Of a stretch of 22,369 bases of DNA, positions 1 to 6,925 are shown piece after piece. Source of the DNA: JAHWKV01 sp040905365 (GTDB taxonomy: Bacteria; Actinomycetota; CADDZG01; JAHWKV01). Under the pieces are notes generated by a model. It was given only the letters and a program-made list of their open reading frames with translations. It made no database searches and was not told the origin of the DNA. The translations under genes were made by a program, and so were the position numbers. Where the stretch lies: assembly GCA_040905365.1 (NCBI GenBank), contig JBBDRQ010000063.1, positions 1 to 22,369 on the forward strand, read 5' to 3'. The first letter of the stretch is position 1. Every line of letters starts with the position of its first letter.

Positions 1-1078
1 CCGGGCCTATCTCCACCCGGTCCATTAGTACGGAACCCTCCACCAGGGCGTTGGACCGCACCGTCACCCGGGGCGAGAGTATGGACCGGCGCACGGTGCC
101 TCCGGCTACGACCGCGCCCTCGCTGACCAGGGAGTCCAGGGCTTGACCGCGATGGCCGTCCAGGTCGAAGACGAACCGGGCCGGCGGCAGCGGCTGATGC
201 CACGAATAGACAGGCCAGTGTTCGTTGTAGAGATTGAAAGCCGGTTGTTCCGAGAGTAGGTCCATGTGGCCGTCGTAAAAGGAGTCCAACGTGCCGACGT
301 CGCGCCAGTAGGTGCGCTCCTCCTTTGTGGATCCCGGCACGTGGTTGTCGTTGAAGTCGTACACGTGGGCACCGCCGTCGTCGACCATCATAGGAATGAT
401 GTCCCCGCCCACGTCGTGCTTGCTGTTCTCGTTCTCGGAGTCCCGGACCACCGCATCGACGAGCGCCTCCGTAGAAAAGACGTAGTTGCCCATGGAGGCG
501 AACACGCGGTCGGGGTCGTCCGGCAGGCCCTTGGGGTCGCTGGGTTTTTCGACGAACCGCTCGATCTTGACGCCGTCGTCGGTTTCGATCACGCCGAAGG
601 CGTCGGCCTGGCTAATGGGCACCTGGATGCCGGCGACCGTTACCGAGGCGCCGGACGATATGTGCTGTTCGAGCATCAACGACGGATCCATTCGATAGAT
701 GTGATCTGCTCCGAACACGTAGATGAAGTCCGGCGCTTCATCGCGGACCAGGTTCAGGTTCTGGAAGACCGCGTCGGCGGATCCGGCGAACCAGTGGGGA
801 CCCCTCCGCATCTGGGCCGGCACGCAGGTGACGTAGCCGCCGAGCAGTGACGAGAGCCTCCAGGTTTGCGTTATATGCCGGTCGAGGCTGTGGCTCTTGT
901 ACTGGGTGAGCACGGCGATCCGCCGGTTTCCCCCGTTGACGAGGTTGGACAAGGCAAAGTCGATGAGCCGGTAATTGCCTGCGTAGGGAACCGCAGGCTT
1001 GGCGCGGTCGGCGGTCAGGGGCGCTAGTCGTTTGCCTTCGCCGCCGGCCAGCACGATCGCAAAGATGGGACTGTGCAC
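1..1078 (-). CDS. glgC: Glucose-1-phosphate adenylyltransferase, 3' end cut by window edge
   Basis: This enzyme makes ADP-glucose from glucose-1-phosphate and ATP, the committed step of bacterial glycogen synthesis in the cytoplasm. The minus-strand reading frame is open from the window edge to 1078. Near the N-terminus it shows the nucleotide-binding signature LAGGEGKRLAPLT followed by AKPAVPYAGNYRLIDFALSN. Further on come RRGPHWFAGSADAV, YVFGADHIYRMD with the expected catalytic Asp, and VIETDDGVKIERFVEKP. The visible C-terminal part (RVTVRSNALVEGSVLMDRVE) is the start of the left-handed beta-helix domain. About 359 codons are present, so some 40-60 residues are missing for a family of about 400-430. 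The start is GTG at 1078 or the adjacent TTG at 1081; an AGGAG at 1091-1095 lies 12 or 9 nt upstream respectively. It is divergent from the acyl-CoA synthetase and unrelated to the hydrogenase locus. Confidence 0.93.
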   Translation of the reverse strand, partial: MHSPIFAIVLAGGEGKRLAPLTADRAKPAVPYAGNYRLIDFALSNLVNGGNRRIAVLTQYKSHSLDRHITQTWRLSSLLGGYVTCVPAQMRRGPHWFAGSADAVFQNLNLVRDEAPDFIYVFGADHIYRMDPSLMLEQHISSGASVTVAGIQVPISQADAFGVIETDDGVKIERFVEKPSDPKGLPDDPDRVFASMGNYVFSTEALVDAVVRDSENENSKHDVGGDIIPMMVDDGGAHVYDFNDNHVPGSTKEERTYWRDVGTLDSFYDGHMDLLSEQPAFNLYNEHWPVYSWHQPLPPARFVFDLDGHRGQALDSLVSEGAVVAGGTVRRSILSPRVTVRSNALVEGSVLMDRVEIGP

Positions 1079-1287
1079 CAAAGGTCGCAACTCCTAAATG
1101 GGGTCCGGCGCCCAGACCCATGTCTGCCGCTTGAAGAACCGAAACCCGCCGTTACGTAGCTCAGGTTAACAAGGGTCGTACATGGAACGCGTGGCGACGC
1201 TCATCCACGCCTCGGTGTCCGGGTGCTTACCCGTTGTGAATGGGATACTCCCAACGGAGGGGCAGGGCAAATCGATTGGAGGAGCGC

Positions 1288-3084
1288 ATGGCGGTCACAG
1301 GCCGGACACTCACGGAAATCTTCTGCAAGCGCGTGGCGAAGAGCCCGGATGCGGTCGCTATGAGGGCAAAGGTGGACGGCCGGTGGCAGCAGACCACTTT
1401 TGCCGAGTTCGATGCAGCAGCTCGCTCCGTGGCCAACGGACTGATCAGTTTGGGTGTCGAGAAGTCGGACACCGTGGCCCTGCTTTCCACCAACCGGCCG
1501 GAGTGGCACATAGTCGATGCCGGCACCTTGCTTGCCGGCGCCGTGGCTGTTCCCGTGTACGTGACCAACTCGCCCTCTCAGGTTGCACATGTCGTGGGGC
1601 AGTCCGATGCCAAGGTCGTGTTTGTGGAGAATCAACTCCAGCTGGATAAGGTACGGCAGGTAATGGACCGGATGCCGGGGTTAAAGACGGTGGTGGTGTT
1701 CGAGGCAGACGCTCCGCTGGAAGCTCCGGTCATGTCCTTGGACCATCTACGCAACCGAGGCGACGATCACGCCAAGGTTGACGCCCGGGCCCTGACCGAG
1801 CGGATTGAGTCGGTCGAGCCGGCCGATTTGGCCACTATCATTTACACTTCCGGAACTACCGGGCTGCCCAAGGGGGCCATGCTCACCCATGGTGGGTTCG
1901 CCTGGACTCTCGATTGTTTGGGCAAGGTGCTTCCGTTCGGCGACTGCGAGGACAGAATCCTGTCCTATCTGCCCCTTTCTCATGTTTTCGAGCGTCTGGC
2001 TTCCGATTGGGGTGGAATCTTCTTCGGATTCGAGGTCTGGTTCTGCGAGTCCATCGATAATCTGCGCGAGAACCTGCAGGACTGCCGCCCGACCTTCTTT
2101 ATCGGCGTTCCGCGCGTGTATGAGAAGTTTGCAGCCGGGATCCAGGCAAAGTACAAGGAACATGAAAAGGCCGACACCATCGCCAAAGCGGTGGACGCGG
2201 CCCTGCAGCGGGTGGACCTGGAGCAGCAAGGCAAGCCGATACCGTTGCAGCTGAAGGTCAAGAACTCCCTGTTCGACAAGCTGATCTTCTCCAAGACTCG
2301 ACACGAGCTGGGCATGGACCAGTGCCACTTCGCTATTACCGGGTCCGCTCCCATCGCTGCGGAGGTGATCAGGTTCATTCGTGCTCTGGGCATTGATCTC
2401 ATCGAGGCCTACGGCCAGACGGAGACCAACGCGCCGACCACCGTCACGCCTCCCGGAAAGGCCAGGTTGGGAACGGTGGGGCCGGCGATCCCCGGAGTGG
2501 AGTTGAAGTTCGATCCCGACGGGGAGCTGCTGGTCAAGGGCCCGAACCTGTTTGCCGGATACTTCAAGGACCCTGAAGGTACGGCCGAGGCGATGACCGA
2601 GGACGGCTTCTTGCGTACCGGCGACGTGGGTGAGCTTGACGATGAAGGCTACTTGAAGCTTACCGATCGCAAGAAGGACATCATCATCACCGCCGGCGGC
2701 AAGAACATCTCGCCTCAGGAGATCGAGGGGAAGCTGACGATGTCGCCGCTGATCTCCCAGGCCGTCGTTATAGGCGATAGACGCCCGTACCTGACGGCAC
2801 TACTAACCTTGGATCAGCAGGCTGCCGAGCGCTGGGCTAAGGCGTTGGGGGTACCGATGGAAGAGGCCGAGGCCCTGGCCAAGGAGCCGAAGGTGCTGGC
2901 CGAGGTCGGGTTGCTGGTCGAGGAGGTCAACGGCAACCTGTCCAAGTCCGAGCAGATCAAGAAGTGGACTCTCCTCGGCCGTGATTTCACGCAGCAAGCC
3001 GAGGAGATAACGCCGACTTTCAAGGTCAAGCGCAGAAACGTCTCCGACAGCTACTCTGCGGAAATTGAGGCCATGTACGGTTAG
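1288..3084 (+). CDS. Long-chain acyl-CoA synthetase (AMP-forming, FadD15-like)
   Basis: This enzyme activates fatty acids to acyl-CoA via an acyl-adenylate, feeding beta-oxidation or lipid synthesis. The 598-residue protein carries the ANL-superfamily P-loop IIYTSGTTGLPKGAM (about residues 182-196), the adenine-binding motif YGQTETNAP (about 375-383) and the hinge/C-terminal motif TGDVGELDDEGYLKLTDRKK running into the lysine-containing ITAGGKNISPQEIE (about 445-481). Length and these motifs fit the bacterial FadD15/FAA1-type long-chain group, although the exact chain length is not readable. I chose the ATG at 1288 because a GGAGGAG stands 3-5 nt before it; the frame is open upstream to an ATG at 1240, but MGYSQRRGRANRLEER does not look like family sequence and lacks a ribosome site. 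It is divergent from glgC, and its last 4 bp overlap the convergent small gene at 3081. Confidence 0.92.
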   Translation: MAVTGRTLTEIFCKRVAKSPDAVAMRAKVDGRWQQTTFAEFDAAARSVANGLISLGVEKSDTVALLSTNRPEWHIVDAGTLLAGAVAVPVYVTNSPSQVAHVVGQSDAKVVFVENQLQLDKVRQVMDRMPGLKTVVVFEADAPLEAPVMSLDHLRNRGDDHAKVDARALTERIESVEPADLATIIYTSGTTGLPKGAMLTHGGFAWTLDCLGKVLPFGDCEDRILSYLPLSHVFERLASDWGGIFFGFEVWFCESIDNLRENLQDCRPTFFIGVPRVYEKFAAGIQAKYKEHEKADTIAKAVDAALQRVDLEQQGKPIPLQLKVKNSLFDKLIFSKTRHELGMDQCHFAITGSAPIAAEVIRFIRALGIDLIEAYGQTETNAPTTVTPPGKARLGTVGPAIPGVELKFDPDGELLVKGPNLFAGYFKDPEGTAEAMTEDGFLRTGDVGELDDEGYLKLTDRKKDIIITAGGKNISPQEIEGKLTMSPLISQAVVIGDRRPYLTALLTLDQQAAERWAKALGVPMEEAEALAKEPKVLAEVGLLVEEVNGNLSKSEQIKKWTLLGRDFTQQAEEITPTFKVKRRNVSDSYSAEIEAMYG

Positions 3085-3386
3085 GAGAGAAGCTCCCGGG
3101 CTCGTTTGGCAATCAATTCTTTGGCCGGCCCTTCGAGCAGCCGCGCCGCGAAAGGCAGCGTCCCGCGGATTTCGGCCGAGGATTCATCCACCTCGATGGT
3201 TCCCGACAGGTTGATTCGCCTTATCTTGAGGCGGAATTCGCACCGGTTGCCGCTCCAGCTCTCCTCGGCTTGACCGACCTGATCCCCGTACTCCTTCTTG
3301 AGCTCTGCGACCAAACCCTTGATGCGGTCGATGGCCTCTTCCCGTTTGAGTTCGTGGGGTACGGAGACCCTGAAGTCCTTGGCCAT
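3081..3386 (-). CDS. Small polyhydroxyalkanoic-acid-system (PHA_gran_rgn) family protein
   Basis: This 101-residue protein resembles the family named putative polyhydroxyalkanoic acid system protein. Members are short, have an N-terminal HxLxxxEAxxRI helix (here SVPHELKREEAIDRIKGLV) and a beta-rich half with the pattern W.G....F......SGTIEVDE....RGTLP (here WSGNRCEFRLKI and LSGTIEVDESSAEIRGTLPF). The name comes from proximity to PHA-granule genes elsewhere; no biochemical function is established to my knowledge, and no PHA synthase or phasin is visible in this window. No convincing Shine-Dalgarno precedes the ATG at 3386, so it may be leaderless or co-translated from the upstream fusion gene 101 bp away. 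The stop codon overlaps the end of the convergent acyl-CoA synthetase gene by 4 bp. Confidence 0.75.
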   Translation of the reverse strand: MAKDFRVSVPHELKREEAIDRIKGLVAELKKEYGDQVGQAEESWSGNRCEFRLKIRRINLSGTIEVDESSAEIRGTLPFAARLLEGPAKELIAKRARELLS

Positions 3387-3487
3387 CGCACGACTATGTC
3401 ACATGGCGGATAAACCAGCCAAGGTACGGTTCCTGCAGGGAGCAACCCCGCCTGGCGTGTGGACCCACGTAGGCGCACGTGCCAGGT

Positions 3488-6094
3488 TCAAGTCAGCAGC
3501 GGGTCGGTCATCACCTCTACCAGCGCGGGTCCGTCGACATTTTTGGCCCCGGCCAGTGCGTCCGGTAGTTCGGTTGCATTCTCAACCCTGCAGCCGAAGC
3601 CTCCGCACAGCTGCGCATAGCCGGCGAAGTCGGGGTTGTGCAGGCCTGTCTGCCAGACCTCCCATCTGCCGTCTCGCTGTTCCTTCGAGATCTTACCCAG
3701 TTCGCAGTTGTTGAGCAGGACGTGGGTAATCTGCATACCGTACTTCACCGCGGTGGTAAATTCGCCCATGTACTGCCCGAAGCCGCCATCGCCGCTTATG
3801 GAGAAGACTCGCCTACCTGCAGCGGCCCATGCGCCCATGGCTGCCGGGAACGCAAAGCCGATGGAGCCCAGATATCCGGACATTACGATTTTCTGGCGAC
3901 CGCGACACTCGAAGTATCGTCCGAAGGAGTAGGTATTGTCACCTACGTCGACGCAGATGACCGCGTCCGGAGGTAGGGCGTCGGATAGAGCCTTGAAGAC
4001 CAAAGCCGAGTTGATGCCGTTACCTTTGTCTTGCGCCTCCCGGTTGCGCTTGTCTGACCGCCAAAGCGCCCAGCGCTTGGCGACTTCTGCGCGCTGGACC
4101 TGAGGACGCGGTTCCGTGAGTCGCTCGCGTAGTGCTCGTACGGTTGTGCCGATGTCGCCCCAGATCGGCTGATCTACCGCGTGGAACTTACCGAGTGCCA
4201 TGCGATCGAAGTCCACCTGGATGATCGGCTTGGCGGTTGTGATACCGGTGTGATCGGAGAACGATGCGCCGAACACGAGCAGCAGGTCGGATTCGTTCAT
4301 GAACCAGCTGGCGACCGGTGTCCCGCTGCGTCCCAGCACTCCGGCCCCCAGTGGATGGCGGTCGGAGATCTGACCCTTGGCCTTGAACGTGGTGATCACC
4401 GGTGCATCCAGAGCTTCGGCCAGCCCGATCACGTCGTCCATGTGCTCCCGGGCGCCGTACCCGACAATGATTACCGGGCGACTGGACCGGTCCAGTCGCC
4501 AGCCTGCTTCGTCGATATCGGTCGACGAGGGTTCGATGTCGGTTCCGGAGATTCTGCCGAGCGGGCTGCCCGGACCCTCCTGCTTGGCGTCCAGCGTCTG
4601 AACTTCGTCGGGAAGTATCAGATGAGCTACGTCTCGCTCCACAACGGCGGTTTTCAGAGCGAGCGAAGCCAGCTCTGCATGTTTGCTGTTGTGCAGAACG
4701 GTTTGACTGAAGCGGGACACTGCGGCGAACGCGGAAGCCAGGTCGATCTCTTGGAACGTGCCGGGTCCCATTACCTGCGTGTTCACCTGACCGGTCAGCG
4801 CAATTATCGGTGCTCGGTCCACCTTCGCATCCCACAGCCCGGTCAACAGGTTTGTGGCGCCCGGTCCCGCTATGGACAGGCAAACGGCGGGTTTACCCGA
4901 CACCTTGGCGTAGCCCGAACACGCAAACGAGGCCGCCCCTTCGTGGCGGACGCCAAAATAGCGAATCTTACCCTTGGTCTCCTGTACGCGGAGGGCCTCC
5001 GCCATGCCCAAGTTGGAGTGGCCCACCATCCCGAATACAGTGTCGACACCCCAGTTGACAAGGGTTTCGGCGAGCACATGGCCGACCGTCCAGTTGGATC
5101 GGGCGGGCTTGGCGGAGCGCACCTGCACGCGGCCGTCCTGCTCTTGGACCTTGAATGTCCGGGCAGCCAGTTCGTTGCCCACTCCCTTGCCGGTCTTTAG
5201 GGAGAAGTCGTAGCCGTGCCATGGGCATCGGACCGCGCCGTCGCACAATGTGCCCTCGTCGAGCGGGCCGCCTTGGTGGGGGCAGAGCGCCTCCAGGGCG
5301 CGCCATTCTCCCTCCGTTTTGATTAGGGCGACCTTGGTCTGCTCCACCTGGACGGAATAGACTTTGTCGGCCTCGAAGGTATCGCTCCGGCCCACGGTCA
5401 CCCAGGCTTCGTCTTCTTGGTCGGGTTGTCGGTTGGCTTTCGATATGGTCAGGGCCTCGTCGTCTTTGAAGCCGGCGTACCAATGGCTTCCATCACAAAA
5501 CGGCTTGTTGCGAGAGTGTCCGCACCGGCACATCGTGAAGTGCTCGCGACTGGCGCCTTCGCCGAACTCGACATCTTCAAGTGCAATGCCGCCTTGCACT
5601 CGATAGGGTCCGTTTTTCGATACGACGATTGCCGGATCGTCATAAAATTCGTCGTAAACTTCCCCGTCGACTTCGTAGCTGAGTGCGCCCGACGGGCATT
5701 TGCGAATCGTCTCGATGATCTCCGATTCGCCGGCGCCGTCGGGATCGATCCACGGCTCGACCCCCATTCGCCACACCGCCGGCAGGCAGCCGGTGCAGTA
5801 GCCGGCGTGGGAGCAGATTCCGCGGTTGTCGCGGATCGTGAGGGCTGCACCGGCGTAGGTATCCAAGCGATCGGGAACCCGTTCTTCGCTTTTTTTGTCG
5901 GTCCAGCCCGTGTGGGAATGGGATCCGTCGCAAAACGGCTTGGTATTGGAGTTGCCGCAGCGACATAGGCGCATGGATGATCTGGTACCGATCGCCTCGC
6001 CTCGTGAGTTCAAGAAAGTGGACAACCCTTTGATGACCAGGGGGCCGTCCTGCTCCAGCCGGATCGTCGGGCTTTTTGTCCCGGCATCGTCCAT
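3488..6094 (-). CDS. Multi-Fe-S TPP enzyme: CDGSH / Fer4_19 / CDGSH / Rieske / pyruvate-oxidase-like fusion
   Basis: One uninterrupted 868-codon frame holds five recognisable modules. Residues about 10-70: CDGSH domain with C44-x-C46, C55-D-G-S-H59. Residues about 80-150: a divergent mono-cluster ferredoxin (Fer4_19 type) with C94, C100, C103 and C133-P. Residues about 155-215: second CDGSH with C189, C191, C200, H204. Residues about 228-328: complete Rieske motif, C271-P-H273 and C290-P-W-H293. Residues about 335-868: a full TPP enzyme with the activating Glu in GVRHEGAASF (E385), the GTFQE motif near 445 seen in pyruvate oxidases, and the TPP/Mg motif GDG (768-770) through NN (795-796). All ligands look intact. 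By family the TPP part should decarboxylate a 2-keto acid; wiring electrons through its own Fe-S relay is my inference. The ATG has an AGGAGG 6 nt upstream. It is soluble, with no signal peptide. The TPP part could instead be acetolactate-synthase-like. Confidence 0.88.
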   Translation of the reverse strand: MDDAGTKSPTIRLEQDGPLVIKGLSTFLNSRGEAIGTRSSMRLCRCGNSNTKPFCDGSHSHTGWTDKKSEERVPDRLDTYAGAALTIRDNRGICSHAGYCTGCLPAVWRMGVEPWIDPDGAGESEIIETIRKCPSGALSYEVDGEVYDEFYDDPAIVVSKNGPYRVQGGIALEDVEFGEGASREHFTMCRCGHSRNKPFCDGSHWYAGFKDDEALTISKANRQPDQEDEAWVTVGRSDTFEADKVYSVQVEQTKVALIKTEGEWRALEALCPHQGGPLDEGTLCDGAVRCPWHGYDFSLKTGKGVGNELAARTFKVQEQDGRVQVRSAKPARSNWTVGHVLAETLVNWGVDTVFGMVGHSNLGMAEALRVQETKGKIRYFGVRHEGAASFACSGYAKVSGKPAVCLSIAGPGATNLLTGLWDAKVDRAPIIALTGQVNTQVMGPGTFQEIDLASAFAAVSRFSQTVLHNSKHAELASLALKTAVVERDVAHLILPDEVQTLDAKQEGPGSPLGRISGTDIEPSSTDIDEAGWRLDRSSRPVIIVGYGAREHMDDVIGLAEALDAPVITTFKAKGQISDRHPLGAGVLGRSGTPVASWFMNESDLLLVFGASFSDHTGITTAKPIIQVDFDRMALGKFHAVDQPIWGDIGTTVRALRERLTEPRPQVQRAEVAKRWALWRSDKRNREAQDKGNGINSALVFKALSDALPPDAVICVDVGDNTYSFGRYFECRGRQKIVMSGYLGSIGFAFPAAMGAWAAAGRRVFSISGDGGFGQYMGEFTTAVKYGMQITHVLLNNCELGKISKEQRDGRWEVWQTGLHNPDFAGYAQLCGGFGCRVENATELPDALAGAKNVDGPALVEVMTDPLLT

Positions 6095-6127
6095 GCCATC
6101 CTCCTGCTGGTCCGGGTGTTGTTTCGG

Positions 6128-6161
6128 CAGTATCGAAGCTTACAGCTAAAGCTGTGTACTG
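6128..6161. repeat. Nested inverted repeat upstream of the Fe-S/TPP fusion gene
   Basis: A 14-nt palindrome ACAGCT-AA-AGCTGT (6142-6155) sits inside a second pair of arms, CAGTA (6128-6132) and TACTG (6157-6161). It lies 34-67 bp upstream of the fusion gene's start codon, where an operator or a 5'-leader hairpin would be. There is no T-run on the minus strand that would make it a terminator for the LysM gene. Functional meaning is inferred only from position. Confidence 0.35.
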
Positions 6162-6201
6162 CTAAGGCGAATCGGGGATGGTTGGACCGGGGTGCACCAA
6201 A

Positions 6202-6777
6202 TCAACTGCAGGGGTTGGCCGGCTTCTCCGGGATGGTGATGTCGTCGCCGGCTTTGAGGTCGGTTGCCTCTGCGTATTCATTTGCCTGCATGATGCACTT
6301 TGCAAATGACCCGCTGCCGTAGAAGTCCCTCGATATTGTGCTGAAGTTCTCACCGCTTTGGACCGTGTACTCGGCAGGCAGAGTTGTAGAGCTCTCGGCT
6401 TCCGGACTGGGGCTAGCCGTGGTCCCGCTGTCCGTGCCTCCTGCTGCGGGTGACTCGGTCTGCGCGGGCGAGTCGCCGGCGTCGCCTGCGGCCGGGGAAG
6501 GCGCGTCGCCTGCCGGTGGAGGCGCCGGCGCAGTTGCCCGGCTTCTAGCTGCGGCCTCCAGCTGGTCGTTTTGGGCCTGCAAGGACTGCACGCGCTCTTG
6601 CAGGCTCTCGATCTCGCCGTTGGATGCTCCGCCGGTAGCCCGGCCGAGCAGGAAGACCAGCAGCAAGGCTACGCCCAAGACGATTACGCGGCCCCAAAGC
6701 ACGTTGGGCGGCCGTTCATCGCCGAAGGACGGCTGCTCGGGCTCGTAGATGGCCTGACTCCTGTCGTCGTGTGTCAC
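6202..6777 (-). CDS. Single-pass membrane protein with extracytoplasmic LysM domain
   Basis: The 191-residue product has a short acidic cytoplasmic N-terminus (1-28), one transmembrane helix (about 29-46, VIVLGVALLLVFLLG), a heptad-rich predicted coiled coil (about 54-78, IESLQERVQSLQAQNDQLE), a long disordered Ala/Pro/Gly/Ser linker (about 80-133) and a C-terminal LysM domain (about 136-185) that starts YTVQSGENFSTISRDFYG and ends DDITIP. LysM domains bind peptidoglycan or related N-acetylglucosamine polymers, so the protein probably tethers the membrane to the wall. The LysM part has a cysteine pair, C161 and C190, that could form a disulfide outside the cell. The start is a GTG at 6777 with only a weak, distant ribosome site. 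It is the first gene of the minus-strand group and is divergent from hypF. No enzymatic domain is visible. Confidence 0.8.
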   Translation of the reverse strand: MTHDDRSQAIYEPEQPSFGDERPPNVLWGRVIVLGVALLLVFLLGRATGGASNGEIESLQERVQSLQAQNDQLEAAARSRATAPAPPPAGDAPSPAAGDAGDSPAQTESPAAGGTDSGTTASPSPEAESSTTLPAEYTVQSGENFSTISRDFYGSGSFAKCIMQANEYAEATDLKAGDDITIPEKPANPCS

Positions 6778-6925
6778 TTGAGCAACAAATCACACTCTTC
6801 GCCTTCAAATCCTAGCCTTAAAAGGGCTCTGCGTCATAACCGAGAATCAGATCAGGTCCCGCGTCCAACGTTATCCGAGCGTGGGGGGCGTAGTGTCTGG
6901 TTTGTGCGATTGAATTTGGATAGTC

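Noticed and set aside
266..850. Plus-strand open frame of 194 codons at the left edge
   Set aside because: It is antisense to glgC, whose conserved motifs are continuous on the minus strand.
4181..5200. Plus-strand open frame of 339 codons opposite the Fe-S/TPP fusion gene
   Set aside because: The minus-strand frame contains intact TPP-enzyme motifs; this one has none.
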